Origin: Desulfobulbaceae bacterium UBA5628
GTDB taxonomy: Bacteria; Desulfobacterota; Desulfobulbia; Desulfobulbales; Desulfurivibrionaceae
Reading direction: 5' to 3'
Length of the DNA: 12,531 nucleotides
NCBI GenBank assembly: GCA_002421565.1
Contig: DIKC01000034.1
Coordinates: forward strand, 1 to 12,531
Shown: positions 6,455 through 12,453 of the stretch, piece after piece
Position numbering within the stretch: the first letter of the stretch is position 1
Layout: every line of letters begins with the position of its first letter
Made by a program: the position numbers and the translations under genes
The notes under the pieces: model-generated
Databases searched by the model: none
The model's input: the letters and a program-made list of their open reading frames with translations, nothing else
What the model was told of the DNA's origin: nothing

Positions 6455-6750
6455 ATAAATATTACCAAAAATAGAGTATTATTGTACGTCAAAAAAATGG
6501 CTTAGGGATAATCTGTATAACTGAGGCCGTTTTCCTGGCTATAACACCCTTCTTTCAGCCCATCACTGCATTAATCGGTAAAATATTTCCATGATTCCCG
6601 CTACTTGTCGGCCAAGCCGGCGAGATCATTTATTTATCGGCGTTGCCGCAAAATACAGGGCGCGACTTATTGCCTTGGCCCCCCTGCTTCGAGAATAATC
6701 CTTCATCACGATTATCACTTCAGGGTCATGAGCAAGGGAGAGATGCGGAC
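6455..6750 (+). other. Long spacer before the PilZ-HD-GYP genes
   Basis: No gene is visible in these 296 bases. The left part is AT-rich; a weak promoter-like pair, TTGTAC (6482-6487) and GATAAT (6507-6512) with a long 19-base gap, is the best candidate for transcription of the PilZ and HD-GYP genes. The right part (from about 6648) is shared with the first repeat and includes the dyad ATAATC-N9-GATTAT. An AAGGGAG (6734-6740) lies ten bases before the PilZ start. Confidence 0.4.
6692..6720 (+). promoter_or_regulatory. Small dyad (ATAATC/GATTAT) before the intact PilZ gene
   Basis: ATAATC, a nine-base loop CTTCATCAC and GATTAT form an inverted repeat about 35 bases before the PilZ ribosome-binding site. 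The arms are identical to those in the first repeat although the loop differs in length and sequence, which hints that the arms matter. Possible operator or mRNA hairpin. Confidence 0.35.
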
Positions 6751-7131
6751 ATGGATCAAAATGAGCAGCGGGAACTGCGGCGTTGTTATCTGGCCGCGAC
6801 CATGGAGGTGTACGACGACGAGCGCGACGAGTTGATCGGCCATCTGGTGGATATGAGCAGCCGGGGATTCAAGGTGGTGGGGCGGCAGCCGGTTGATCGC
6901 GGCCGGCGCTTGCGGGTGCGCTTGAAAATGCCGCCGCCAGGGCCGATCGAGTGGGAGTTGCGCTGCGAGGCCCGGAGTTGCTGGAGTCGGCCGGAGGTTG
7001 ATTCCGATTATCACGGCACCGGCTTTGTCCTCGGCCAAATGGACGACCAGACCCTGGATCTGGTGCTGGGCTTGGTCAACCTCTTCGAGTTTGACCGGCG
7101 GGCCGAAAAATATCTTGAAACCCAGCACTAA
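6751..7131 (+). CDS. PilZ-domain protein (cyclic-di-GMP binding)
   Basis: A 126-residue single-domain protein. The N-terminus has R7-ELR-R11, fitting the RxxxR half of the PilZ motif, and D34-M-S-S-R-G39 fits the DxSxxG half; together these normally wrap a cyclic-di-GMP dimer. A beta-rich section follows (RLRVRLKMPPPGPIEWELRC, 53-72; GTGFVLGQM, 89-97) and then a C-terminal helix (DDQTLDLVLGLVNLFEFDRR, 98-117). No membrane segment is present. The HD-GYP gene begins 12 nt after its stop, so the pair probably works together: PilZ as the receptor and HD-GYP as the candidate phosphodiesterase. Start at 6751 is supported by the same start context in the deleted copy (MDQNEQRELRRCYL) and by AAGGGAG ten bases upstream; an ATG at 6743 is out of frame. 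The deleted paralogue lies at 4533-4718. Confidence 0.88.
   Translation: MDQNEQRELRRCYLAATMEVYDDERDELIGHLVDMSSRGFKVVGRQPVDRGRRLRVRLKMPPPGPIEWELRCEARSCWSRPEVDSDYHGTGFVLGQMDDQTLDLVLGLVNLFEFDRRAEKYLETQH
6836..7042 (+). repeat. Imperfect 12-bp direct repeats that mark the PilZ deletion
   Basis: TCGGCCATCTGG (6836-6847) and TCGGCCAAATGG (7031-7042) match at 10 of 12 positions and are 195 bases apart. The deleted PilZ copy carries a single version and lacks exactly 195 bases, as expected for slippage or recombination between short repeats. Confidence 0.85.
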
Positions 7132-7143
7132 AGAGGCGGTCTG

Positions 7144-8790
7144 ATGGCAATCACCGCCAACAAGCACGGTATGTTGGGATCCAAGCGGCCCAAGGTTCCC
7201 AGCATTTCTCTGGACAAGCTGATGGGGATCGTCCGGGCCGGGGGCACGGTGCGCACCGGGGTCGATATCCGCAGCCAGCAGGGGCAGTTACTCCTGGAAA
7301 AGGATGTCCTGGTTTCCGATTTAGTGGTACTGGAACGGGCCAAGCGGCTGGGGGTGGAATGGATTCCGATCATTGCCGGTGACGAGGGCGGGGTGTGGGA
7401 CAAGAAGGGCAGGCCGGTGGCATTGACCGAACCGGACCCGGCCTCGCTGCGGATGGCCAAGGCCGCCCCCCTCTCCGAAATCGACCGGCAACTGAAGGTG
7501 ATCACCGAGATCAAGGAGATCGCCAGTGAAAAGTACGAACACGCCAAGAGCTGCATCAAGCAGACTTTGGCCGAAATTCAGGCCAATGACGGCGAGTTCG
7601 ATCCCGGCCCGGTGGCCGATACCGTGGGCGAGCTGGTCGATTTCGTGGCCGATCATGAGAACTCCTTTGCCTACCTCACCCGGGAGATTTTTTCATACGA
7701 CGATTATCTCTACAACCACTCGATCAACGTCTGCACCATCGGCACCGTGATCCTGAAGAAATTCAATGAAAATTTCAGTTCCGCGGTCAATTCCTTTCTC
7801 AACAACGCCCCTTCCAATACCCTGGATGAGAGCAGGAAAGAGGATAAGTCGTTCAGCTACTACCAGCCCGCGGAGTTGCGGGATATTGCCATCGGTTTTT
7901 TCATGCACGACCTGGGCAAGGTCTTGATCGACACCAATATTCTCAACAAAGCCGGCCGGCTGACCGAAAGCGAGTTCGATGAGATCAAGACCCACACCAC
8001 CGAAAAGGCCCAGCAGGTGCTGGAAAAGAACTGCTTCTCCAACCCGTTTGTGGCCAATGTCTGCCTCTATCATCATGCCCGCCTGTACGGCGACGAGCCC
8101 CGCTGCTACCCGGAAAGTCAGCATCATACGATGGTGCCGCCCTACGTCAAGGTCTGCAAGCTGGCCGACATCTACGACGCCATGACCTCCAAGCGGGCCT
8201 ATAAAGATGCCCTAAATCCGGTGGGGGTGGTGACCGACATCTTTAATCAGTATGCCCGTAAAGACCCGCTGTTGCAGTATATCCTCCACTCCTTCGTCAA
8301 ATCGGTGGGGATCTATCCACCGGGCAGCGTCATCGCCCTGACCGACGGCCGCCCCTCACGCCTTTGGAAGCATATAAGATCCTGCCCGATTATCTGCGCG
8401 AGATCGTCGGGGCGCCGGAAACCGCGGTGGCCACGGCTTGAAAACCTCCGTATGCAAAGGAACAACGCCATGAGAATGAGATGCGAGGCAAGTTATAGCA
8501 ACGAAGCCATCCGGCTGTCCCTGCAAGGGGAAATATACGAAAAGGAGGCGGAGGCTCTGAAGCAATATTTTAAGAGTATCCACCTTTGTCACTTCCGGGA
8601 GGTGGTTCTCGATCTTGGCGATCTTGCCTACATCGGCTGCGCCGGCATCGGCAAACTCCTCCTCCTCTATAAGGTGGTCAACGCCTGTAACGGCACCATG
8701 CGCTTGGTCAGAACCCCGGAGCTAATCGCCGAATTATTTAGTTCCATGCAGCTTGATACCCTTTTTCAGGTGAGCCGGACCGAGCAGTAG
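7144..8790 (+). CDS. HD-GYP domain protein, fused to STAS by a one-base frameshift
   Basis: The HD-GYP family hydrolyses cyclic-di-GMP. Residues 20-77 resemble the N-terminal domain often found before HD-GYP (LDKLMGIVRAGG to GVEWIPI). The catalytic domain has H192, HDLGK (255-259), H284, HH (310-311) and D342. HHE has become HHA, GYP has become CYP in LYGDEPRCYPE (314-324), and about 40 extra residues lie between H192 and the HD pair. Spacing of 12 nt and GAGG (7133-7136) link it to the PilZ gene. The frame breaks at a C4 run (8352-8355). With one more C it would continue as TDGRPLTPLEAYK to a TGA at 8439-8441, giving 432 residues, the natural end of such proteins. As read, it passes through about 30 meaningless residues into the STAS gene (548 residues). 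Sequencing error and true mutation are both possible. Confidence 0.85.
   Translation: MAITANKHGMLGSKRPKVPSISLDKLMGIVRAGGTVRTGVDIRSQQGQLLLEKDVLVSDLVVLERAKRLGVEWIPIIAGDEGGVWDKKGRPVALTEPDPASLRMAKAAPLSEIDRQLKVITEIKEIASEKYEHAKSCIKQTLAEIQANDGEFDPGPVADTVGELVDFVADHENSFAYLTREIFSYDDYLYNHSINVCTIGTVILKKFNENFSSAVNSFLNNAPSNTLDESRKEDKSFSYYQPAELRDIAIGFFMHDLGKVLIDTNILNKAGRLTESEFDEIKTHTTEKAQQVLEKNCFSNPFVANVCLYHHARLYGDEPRCYPESQHHTMVPPYVKVCKLADIYDAMTSKRAYKDALNPVGVVTDIFNQYARKDPLLQYILHSFVKSVGIYPPGSVIALTDGRPSRLWKHIRSCPIICARSSGRRKPRWPRLENLRMQRNNAMRMRCEASYSNEAIRLSLQGEIYEKEAEALKQYFKSIHLCHFREVVLDLGDLAYIGCAGIGKLLLLYKVVNACNGTMRLVRTPELIAELFSSMQLDTLFQVSRTEQ
8352..8355 (+). other. Probable frameshift site (C run) in the HD-GYP gene
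   Basis: Adding one C to this four-C run restores an open frame that encodes a family-like HD-GYP tail (PLTPLEAYKILPDYLREIVG) and ends at 8441, before the next gene's ribosome-binding site. Without it, the frame encodes an arginine-rich stretch without family likeness. Confidence 0.75.
8470..8790 (+). CDS. STAS-domain protein (anti-sigma factor antagonist-like)
   Basis: A 106-residue STAS domain. Typical features are RLSLQGEIY (15-23), a helix, VVLDLGDLAYIGCAGIGKLLLLYK (45-68) and the tail RLVRTPELIAELFSSMQLDTLFQV. In anti-sigma antagonists the loop reads D-S-S/T-G and one of these hydroxyl residues is phosphorylated; here it reads G-C-A-G, so the phosphorylation switch is missing. It may act as a constitutive partner or a scaffold rather than as a switchable antagonist. 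Start 8470 is chosen because AAGGA (8457-8461) lies eight bases upstream. ATG 8452 and 8476 are alternatives. In the sequence as given, it is also the C-terminal end of a fused frame with the HD-GYP gene, most likely a frameshift artefact. It is the third gene of the PilZ-HD-GYP-STAS set. Confidence 0.82.
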   Translation: MRMRCEASYSNEAIRLSLQGEIYEKEAEALKQYFKSIHLCHFREVVLDLGDLAYIGCAGIGKLLLLYKVVNACNGTMRLVRTPELIAELFSSMQLDTLFQVSRTEQ

Positions 8791-8923
8791 AGGGAAGCCG
8801 GACATAGTCATATTGAAGTTTGCCACCAACTTCACCCCGCCCGCAGCCGCTACCTCGCAGATCGAGCCGCTTAATCCTTGTAGTCTGATCACCTCGCCCT
8901 GGTTCACCTCCAGTTTGCCGAAG
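8791..8923. other. Unassigned sequence between STAS gene and truncated ATPase
   Basis: No convincing gene. A + strand frame from TTG 8813 would extend the ATPase by 37 residues without resemblance to the family. The - strand frame reads smoothly (for example GKLEVNQGEVIRLQGLSG, about 8921-8868) with sensible codons in its first half, and may be a fragment of another gene, but I do not recognise it. No promoter or terminator is obvious. Confidence 0.3.
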
Positions 8924-10246
8924 ATGCACTTGAAAAAAATACAGGTCGGCAAATCGACCCTGGTGGAATTGTTTGCCCGCCAACATGGGCTGGCCCTGCG
9001 TACCGTCAACCTGGAACGCCATCCCGAACTGGCCCCGGTTTTCTCAAGCAAGGATCCCGAGCAGATCATTCAGCAAATTGAGTTTCTGCCGAAGATGGAA
9101 CCAATTGGCGCCGATACCCTCTTGTTTTTAGATGAAATTCAGGCGGTTCCGGAGGCCATTGCCGCCCTGCGCTATTTTTACGAAGAGCGTCCAGGGTTGC
9201 CGGTGGTCAGTGCCGGTTCCCTGCTGGAGTTCGCCCTCTCCGGCCACCACTTTTCGATGCCGGTGGGGAGGGTGCAATATCTCCACATGGGTCCCATGAC
9301 TTTCGGCGAATTTCTGGCGGCGATGGATGAGGAGGCGTTGCAAGGGTTTATCGCCGATTACGAGCCGGGCCGGGAGATCGGCGAGGTCGTCCACCAGCGC
9401 CTGCTGCAATTGTTGCGCTCCTATTGCCAGGTCGGCGGGATGCCGGAAGCGGTGGCGGTGTTTGCCGACAGCCGCAGTTACCAGAAGGTCGGCGAGGTTC
9501 ATAACTCCATCATCGATACCTATCGTGACGATTTCCCCAAATATGCCGGGGCCAGAAATCTCAACCGGATGCTTCAGGTCTTCAACTTTGCCGCCAGGAA
9601 TGTGGGGGTGAAGATCAAATACTCCAATATCTCGCCGCGGGACCAGAGCGTTACCATCAAGCGGGATATCGAGTTGCTGACCATGTCCCGGGTGCTCGGC
9701 AAGGTGGTGTACAGCCACTGTTCAGGCCTGCCGTTGCAGGCCGATCTCAGTGAAAAAGTTTATAAGCTGCTCTTTCTGGATGTCGGCTTGATGAACGCGA
9801 TTTGCGGGCTGGACTGGCGGGATCTCGCGCGGCTGGATGAAGCAAAACTGATCAACCAAGGGGCCTTGGCCGGGCAATTTATCGGCCAGCACCTTCAGGC
9901 CATGCTTGCCGACAAGCCGAACCGGGAATTGAATTATTGGCTGCGCGAGGGGTGCGCCGCCAACGCCGAAGTGGATTTTGTCATGGGGCTGGGCGGCAGG
10001 ATCATCCCCATCGAGGTTAAATCCGGGGCCAGCGGCTCCCTGAAATCCCTGCACCAGTTTATGGGCAACAAGCAGGCGCCGCTGGCCGTCCGCTTTGATA
10101 CCAATCGTCCCACCGTGCAGCGGATAGATACCGCAACCATAATCAACAAGCGGCAGCAACAGGTGCAATACCCCCTGGTCTCCCTCCCCCTCTACCTGGT
10201 GGAGCGATTGGATACCATCGTGGACTTGCTGGCGCGGCAGTCCTGA
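8924..10246 (+). CDS. AAA_14/DUF4143 ATPase with 5' end cut inside the P-loop
   Basis: As read from ATG 8924, 440 residues. The family normally starts with 25-40 residues leading into a P-loop of the type G-A/P-R-Q-x-G-K-S/T. Here it begins MHLKKIQVGKSTLVE, so only QVGKST of the P-loop remains and its first glycine is lost. The rest looks complete: Walker B TLLFLDEIQAVPE (65-77), sensor-like VVSAGSLLEF (94-103), PVGRVQYLHMGPMTFGEFL (113-131), and the DUF4143 part with AEVDF (348-352) and PIEVKSG (362-368), D351, E364, K366. It belongs to a different subfamily from the ATPase at 4715-5953. The frame is open to the end, so the loss may be recent. ATP binding is probably impaired. No good ribosome-binding site precedes 8924, and a TTG at 8813 is the other possible start. 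It could be a pseudogene. Confidence 0.75.
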   Translation: MHLKKIQVGKSTLVELFARQHGLALRTVNLERHPELAPVFSSKDPEQIIQQIEFLPKMEPIGADTLLFLDEIQAVPEAIAALRYFYEERPGLPVVSAGSLLEFALSGHHFSMPVGRVQYLHMGPMTFGEFLAAMDEEALQGFIADYEPGREIGEVVHQRLLQLLRSYCQVGGMPEAVAVFADSRSYQKVGEVHNSIIDTYRDDFPKYAGARNLNRMLQVFNFAARNVGVKIKYSNISPRDQSVTIKRDIELLTMSRVLGKVVYSHCSGLPLQADLSEKVYKLLFLDVGLMNAICGLDWRDLARLDEAKLINQGALAGQFIGQHLQAMLADKPNRELNYWLREGCAANAEVDFVMGLGGRIIPIEVKSGASGSLKSLHQFMGNKQAPLAVRFDTNRPTVQRIDTATIINKRQQQVQYPLVSLPLYLVERLDTIVDLLARQS

Positions 10247-10268
10247 CGCTCGCAAATCTATGAACGAA

Positions 10269-11522
10269 TTATTTCTTCTTGTGATCCGTCTGGCGGAACA
10301 GATCGGCAAAGGTGCCTAAAGGGGCGGCGCTTTTTTTGGCGGTGCTCATGTGGGCGCGGAAATCGTCGGCCTCGGCCGTTTCCCGGGCCGCCGACCTCTT
10401 TGGGTTTGGCTTGCCGGAGCCGGCGCTTTCTTCCCCGCTTGCGGTCTCGGCCGTTTGCTCCTCGCCACCGGCCAGGGAAAGGGAGAGCCGCTTTTTGTCC
10501 CGATCCACCCCGTCGATTTTGACCTCGACGGTATCGCCCTCATGCAGCGCCTCGCGGGGGTGTTTGAGGCGGCGGCCCCGGCCCAGCTTGGAGATGTGGA
10601 GGAGACCGTCGATTCCTTCCGCCAGGGTGACAAAGGCCCCGAACTCGGTGAGCCGCGCCACCCGGCCCTGGTGAGTGCTCCCTTCCGGGAAGCGGAGGTT
10701 GATCTCTTCCCAGGGGTCGGGGAGGGTGTCCTTGAGGCTGAAGGAGAAGCGGTCATGTTCCCAGTCCAGCTTTTTGATCGTGACCGTCACCTGCTGGCCG
10801 CTCTCCAGCCGGCTGTGGATGTCCTCCACCCGGCCCCAGGCGATTTCCGAGGCCGGAATCAACCCTTCCAGGCCGCCGATATCGACAAAGGCCCCGAAGT
10901 CGCGCACCGAACTGATCACCCCGTTTACTGTCTGCCCCTCCGCCAGGGTGCGGCGCAGTTCCTCTTTCTTGCCGGCCCGTTCCTCTTCCTGCAGATCGCG
11001 GCGGGAAACCACGATGTTGCGGCCCTGTTCACCGTACTTGCTGATCCGGAAGGAGAGTTTCTGGCCGACATAGGCGGCGGGGTCGGCGGCCCGGCGGAGA
11101 TCGATCTGGGAATAGGGGCAGAAGGCGCGGATATTGCCGGCCAGGCGGATTACGTAGCCGCCCTTGATTTCGCCCTCCACCGTTCCTTCCACCGGCACTC
11201 CGGCGGCGGCCGCCTCTTCCAGATGGCCGGCCAGGGCGGCGCCGCTCATTCTGGCGGTAAACAGCCGCTCCTGATTCTTTTCCGCGATGAAATAGACATT
11301 GACCGCATCCCCTTCCCGGACCGTCAGGTTGCCCTCGGGATCGGCGAATTCGTGGCGGGCCACCGCCCCCTCACTCTTGTCGCCCAGGTCGATGAAAATC
11401 CAATCGCCGGTGATCCGGACCACGGTCGCCGCCACCTTCTGGCCGGGGGCCAGCCGTTGCTTGCGAAGGGGGGCGGTTTCCTGGAACAGTTCGGCGAAAC
11501 TCGGTTGGTGGTCGGTGGTCAT
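10269..11522 (-). CDS. Four-S1-domain RNA-binding protein (ribosomal protein S1-like)
   Basis: A 417-residue cytoplasmic protein with four S1 (OB-fold) domains at roughly 26-93, 108-175, 193-264 and 281-351. Domains 3 and 4 are the most typical (GVISSVRDFGAFVDIGGLEG at 201-220; ARLTEFGAFVTLAEGIDGLL at 289-308). The N-terminus SFAELFQET resembles the start of E. coli RpsA (SFAQLFEES), the helix known to anchor S1 on the ribosome. The C-terminal 65 residues are low-complexity, charged and end with TFADLFRQTDHKKK, a second version of the same motif. True bacterial S1 has usually six domains, so this is probably a shorter S1 paralogue acting in translation or mRNA handling rather than the main S1. 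It converges on the ATPase gene with a 22 nt gap and no terminator between. Upstream SD is weak (GGGTG before the ATG at 11522). Confidence 0.88.
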   Translation of the reverse strand: MTTDHQPSFAELFQETAPLRKQRLAPGQKVAATVVRITGDWIFIDLGDKSEGAVARHEFADPEGNLTVREGDAVNVYFIAEKNQERLFTARMSGAALAGHLEEAAAAGVPVEGTVEGEIKGGYVIRLAGNIRAFCPYSQIDLRRAADPAAYVGQKLSFRISKYGEQGRNIVVSRRDLQEEERAGKKEELRRTLAEGQTVNGVISSVRDFGAFVDIGGLEGLIPASEIAWGRVEDIHSRLESGQQVTVTIKKLDWEHDRFSFSLKDTLPDPWEEINLRFPEGSTHQGRVARLTEFGAFVTLAEGIDGLLHISKLGRGRRLKHPREALHEGDTVEVKIDGVDRDKKRLSLSLAGGEEQTAETASGEESAGSGKPNPKRSAARETAEADDFRAHMSTAKKSAAPLGTFADLFRQTDHKKK

Positions 11523-11657
11523 GATTGTTCACCCGCTGGTGGTTTGGACTTGATCGTGGGCCACGGCGATGCCCGCAGCCTTTTTAGACTGTTGCGATAG
11601 TTACTCCGGATACCTTGCCGTTTCAAGAGGATATTGTTGGCCGGGAAAGCGCCGGGT

Positions 11658-11700
11658 TTGATTTAAGTCAAGGCGGGCGATGTTTACCGTGGGTTATTTT
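11658..11700 (+). promoter_or_regulatory. Candidate FNR/CRP-family site and -10 box
   Basis: TTGATTTAAGTCAA (11658-11671) differs by one base from the FNR consensus TTGAT-N4-ATCAA. A -10-like TATTTT lies at 11695-11700, placing transcription start near 11707 and the site centre at about -42, the classical position for class II activation. No good -35 box is needed in that arrangement. An anaerobic or CRP-family regulator would thus control the DUF6448 gene. Inference from spacing and consensus only. Confidence 0.5.
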
Positions 11701-11752
11701 GCATGAAATGGCCCCCGGTGAATTAAACGGCGGGTTTTAACCAGTAAGACAA

Positions 11753-11758
11753 AAGGAG
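11753..11758 (+). promoter_or_regulatory. Strong ribosome-binding site of the DUF6448 gene
   Basis: AAGGAG ends seven bases before ATG 11766, among the best Shine-Dalgarno matches in the window. It fixes the start and suggests efficient translation. Confidence 0.85.
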
Positions 11759-11765
11759 CAGCGAC

Positions 11766-12356
11766 ATGGAGAAAAAACGGATGTTCGGCAAGATGTTGAT
11801 GGTGGCGGTTCTGGTGGTGGGCGGGGCCTTGTTGACCGCCCAGCGGGCGGCGGCCCACTGCGACAGTCTGGACGGCCCGGTAGTCAACGAGGCCCGGATC
11901 GCTTTGGAAAAAGGTAATATCAGCCCGCTTTTGAAATGGGTTGCCCCGGAGCATGAGCCAGCCCTCAAGGCCGCTTTTGTCCAGACCGGCAAAGTAAGGG
12001 GGCTGGGGGGTGAGGCCAAAAGCCTGGCGGAGCAATATTTTTTTGAGACCCTGGTTCGTTTGCATCGGGAAGGGGAGGGAGCGCCCTATACCGGTCTCAA
12101 GCCAGCCGGGCAGATCGCCGGCCCCATTCGCAAAGCGGATCAGGCCCTGGTCGATGGTTCGGTCGATCCCTTGGCCGCTGCCATTTCCAACCATGTGGGG
12201 CAGGCCATCCGCGAGCGTTTTGCCAGGGCTTTGGCCGCCCAGCAAAAGGCCGGTGAAAATGTCGTTGCTGGCCGGGAGTTTGTCGAGGCCTACGTGCAAT
12301 ATGTTCATTTCATCGAAGGGATCGTCGGGTTAGTACACGGCAGCCACGCTCATTAA
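11766..12356 (+). CDS. Secreted DUF6448 family protein
   Basis: A 196-residue exported protein of unknown function. The signal peptide has KKR at 3-5, a hydrophobic core at about 8-24 and a cleavage site after AQRAAA (residue 30), so the mature protein begins with histidine: HCDSLDGPVVNEA. That HCD-LDGPVV start, LKWVAPEHE (56-64), YFFETLVRLHREGEGAPYTGLKP (91-113) and a mostly helical remainder match what I know of the DUF6448 family. The C-terminus is histidine-rich (HFIEGIVGLVHGSHAH, 181-196). Two His-rich ends plus the Cys next to the mature N-terminus suggest metal or haem binding in the periplasm; this is inference. It is expressed alone with its own promoter region, possibly under FNR/CRP-type control. 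The next gene, a deacetylase-family protein, starts 97 nt later, and whether they share a transcript is unclear. Confidence 0.85.
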   Translation: MEKKRMFGKMLMVAVLVVGGALLTAQRAAAHCDSLDGPVVNEARIALEKGNISPLLKWVAPEHEPALKAAFVQTGKVRGLGGEAKSLAEQYFFETLVRLHREGEGAPYTGLKPAGQIAGPIRKADQALVDGSVDPLAAAISNHVGQAIRERFARALAAQQKAGENVVAGREFVEAYVQYVHFIEGIVGLVHGSHAH

Positions 12357-12453
12357 GGTTGTCGGATGCCTCCTCTTGACTCCGGCCTGATCCCGTGTAT
12401 TGTTCGCTGGTTGGTTCAGGTGGCGGATTGGCGGGTCAGCCGGGGGATGAGCG

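Larger units (their letters stand above)
6264..7134 (+). repeat. Direct repeat copy 2: truncated regulator, full spacer, intact PilZ gene
   Basis: This is the longer partner of 4226-4721. It keeps a 296-base spacer and a full PilZ gene but begins in the middle of the regulator's helix-turn-helix domain. Because its right end runs straight into the HD-GYP gene with operon-like spacing, this side probably preserves the original downstream context, while copy 1 preserves the original upstream context. Confidence 0.88.
11523..11765. other. Divergent intergenic region
   Basis: It separates the S1-like gene (leftward) from the DUF6448 gene (rightward) and must hold both promoters. The rightward one is proposed below. 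No convincing leftward -35/-10 pair is picked out by eye. Confidence 0.5.

Noticed and set aside
7130..7567. Antisense frames over the HD-GYP gene
   Set aside because: Shadow of the coding strand; no domain features.
8813..8923. TTG start extending the second ATPase by 37 residues
   Set aside because: The extension has no resemblance to the family's N-terminus and does not restore the P-loop, so it is not a convincing part of the protein. It remains formally possible.
10350..11600. 416-codon open frame on the + strand
   Set aside because: Antisense shadow of the S1-like gene, which has four clear S1 domains.
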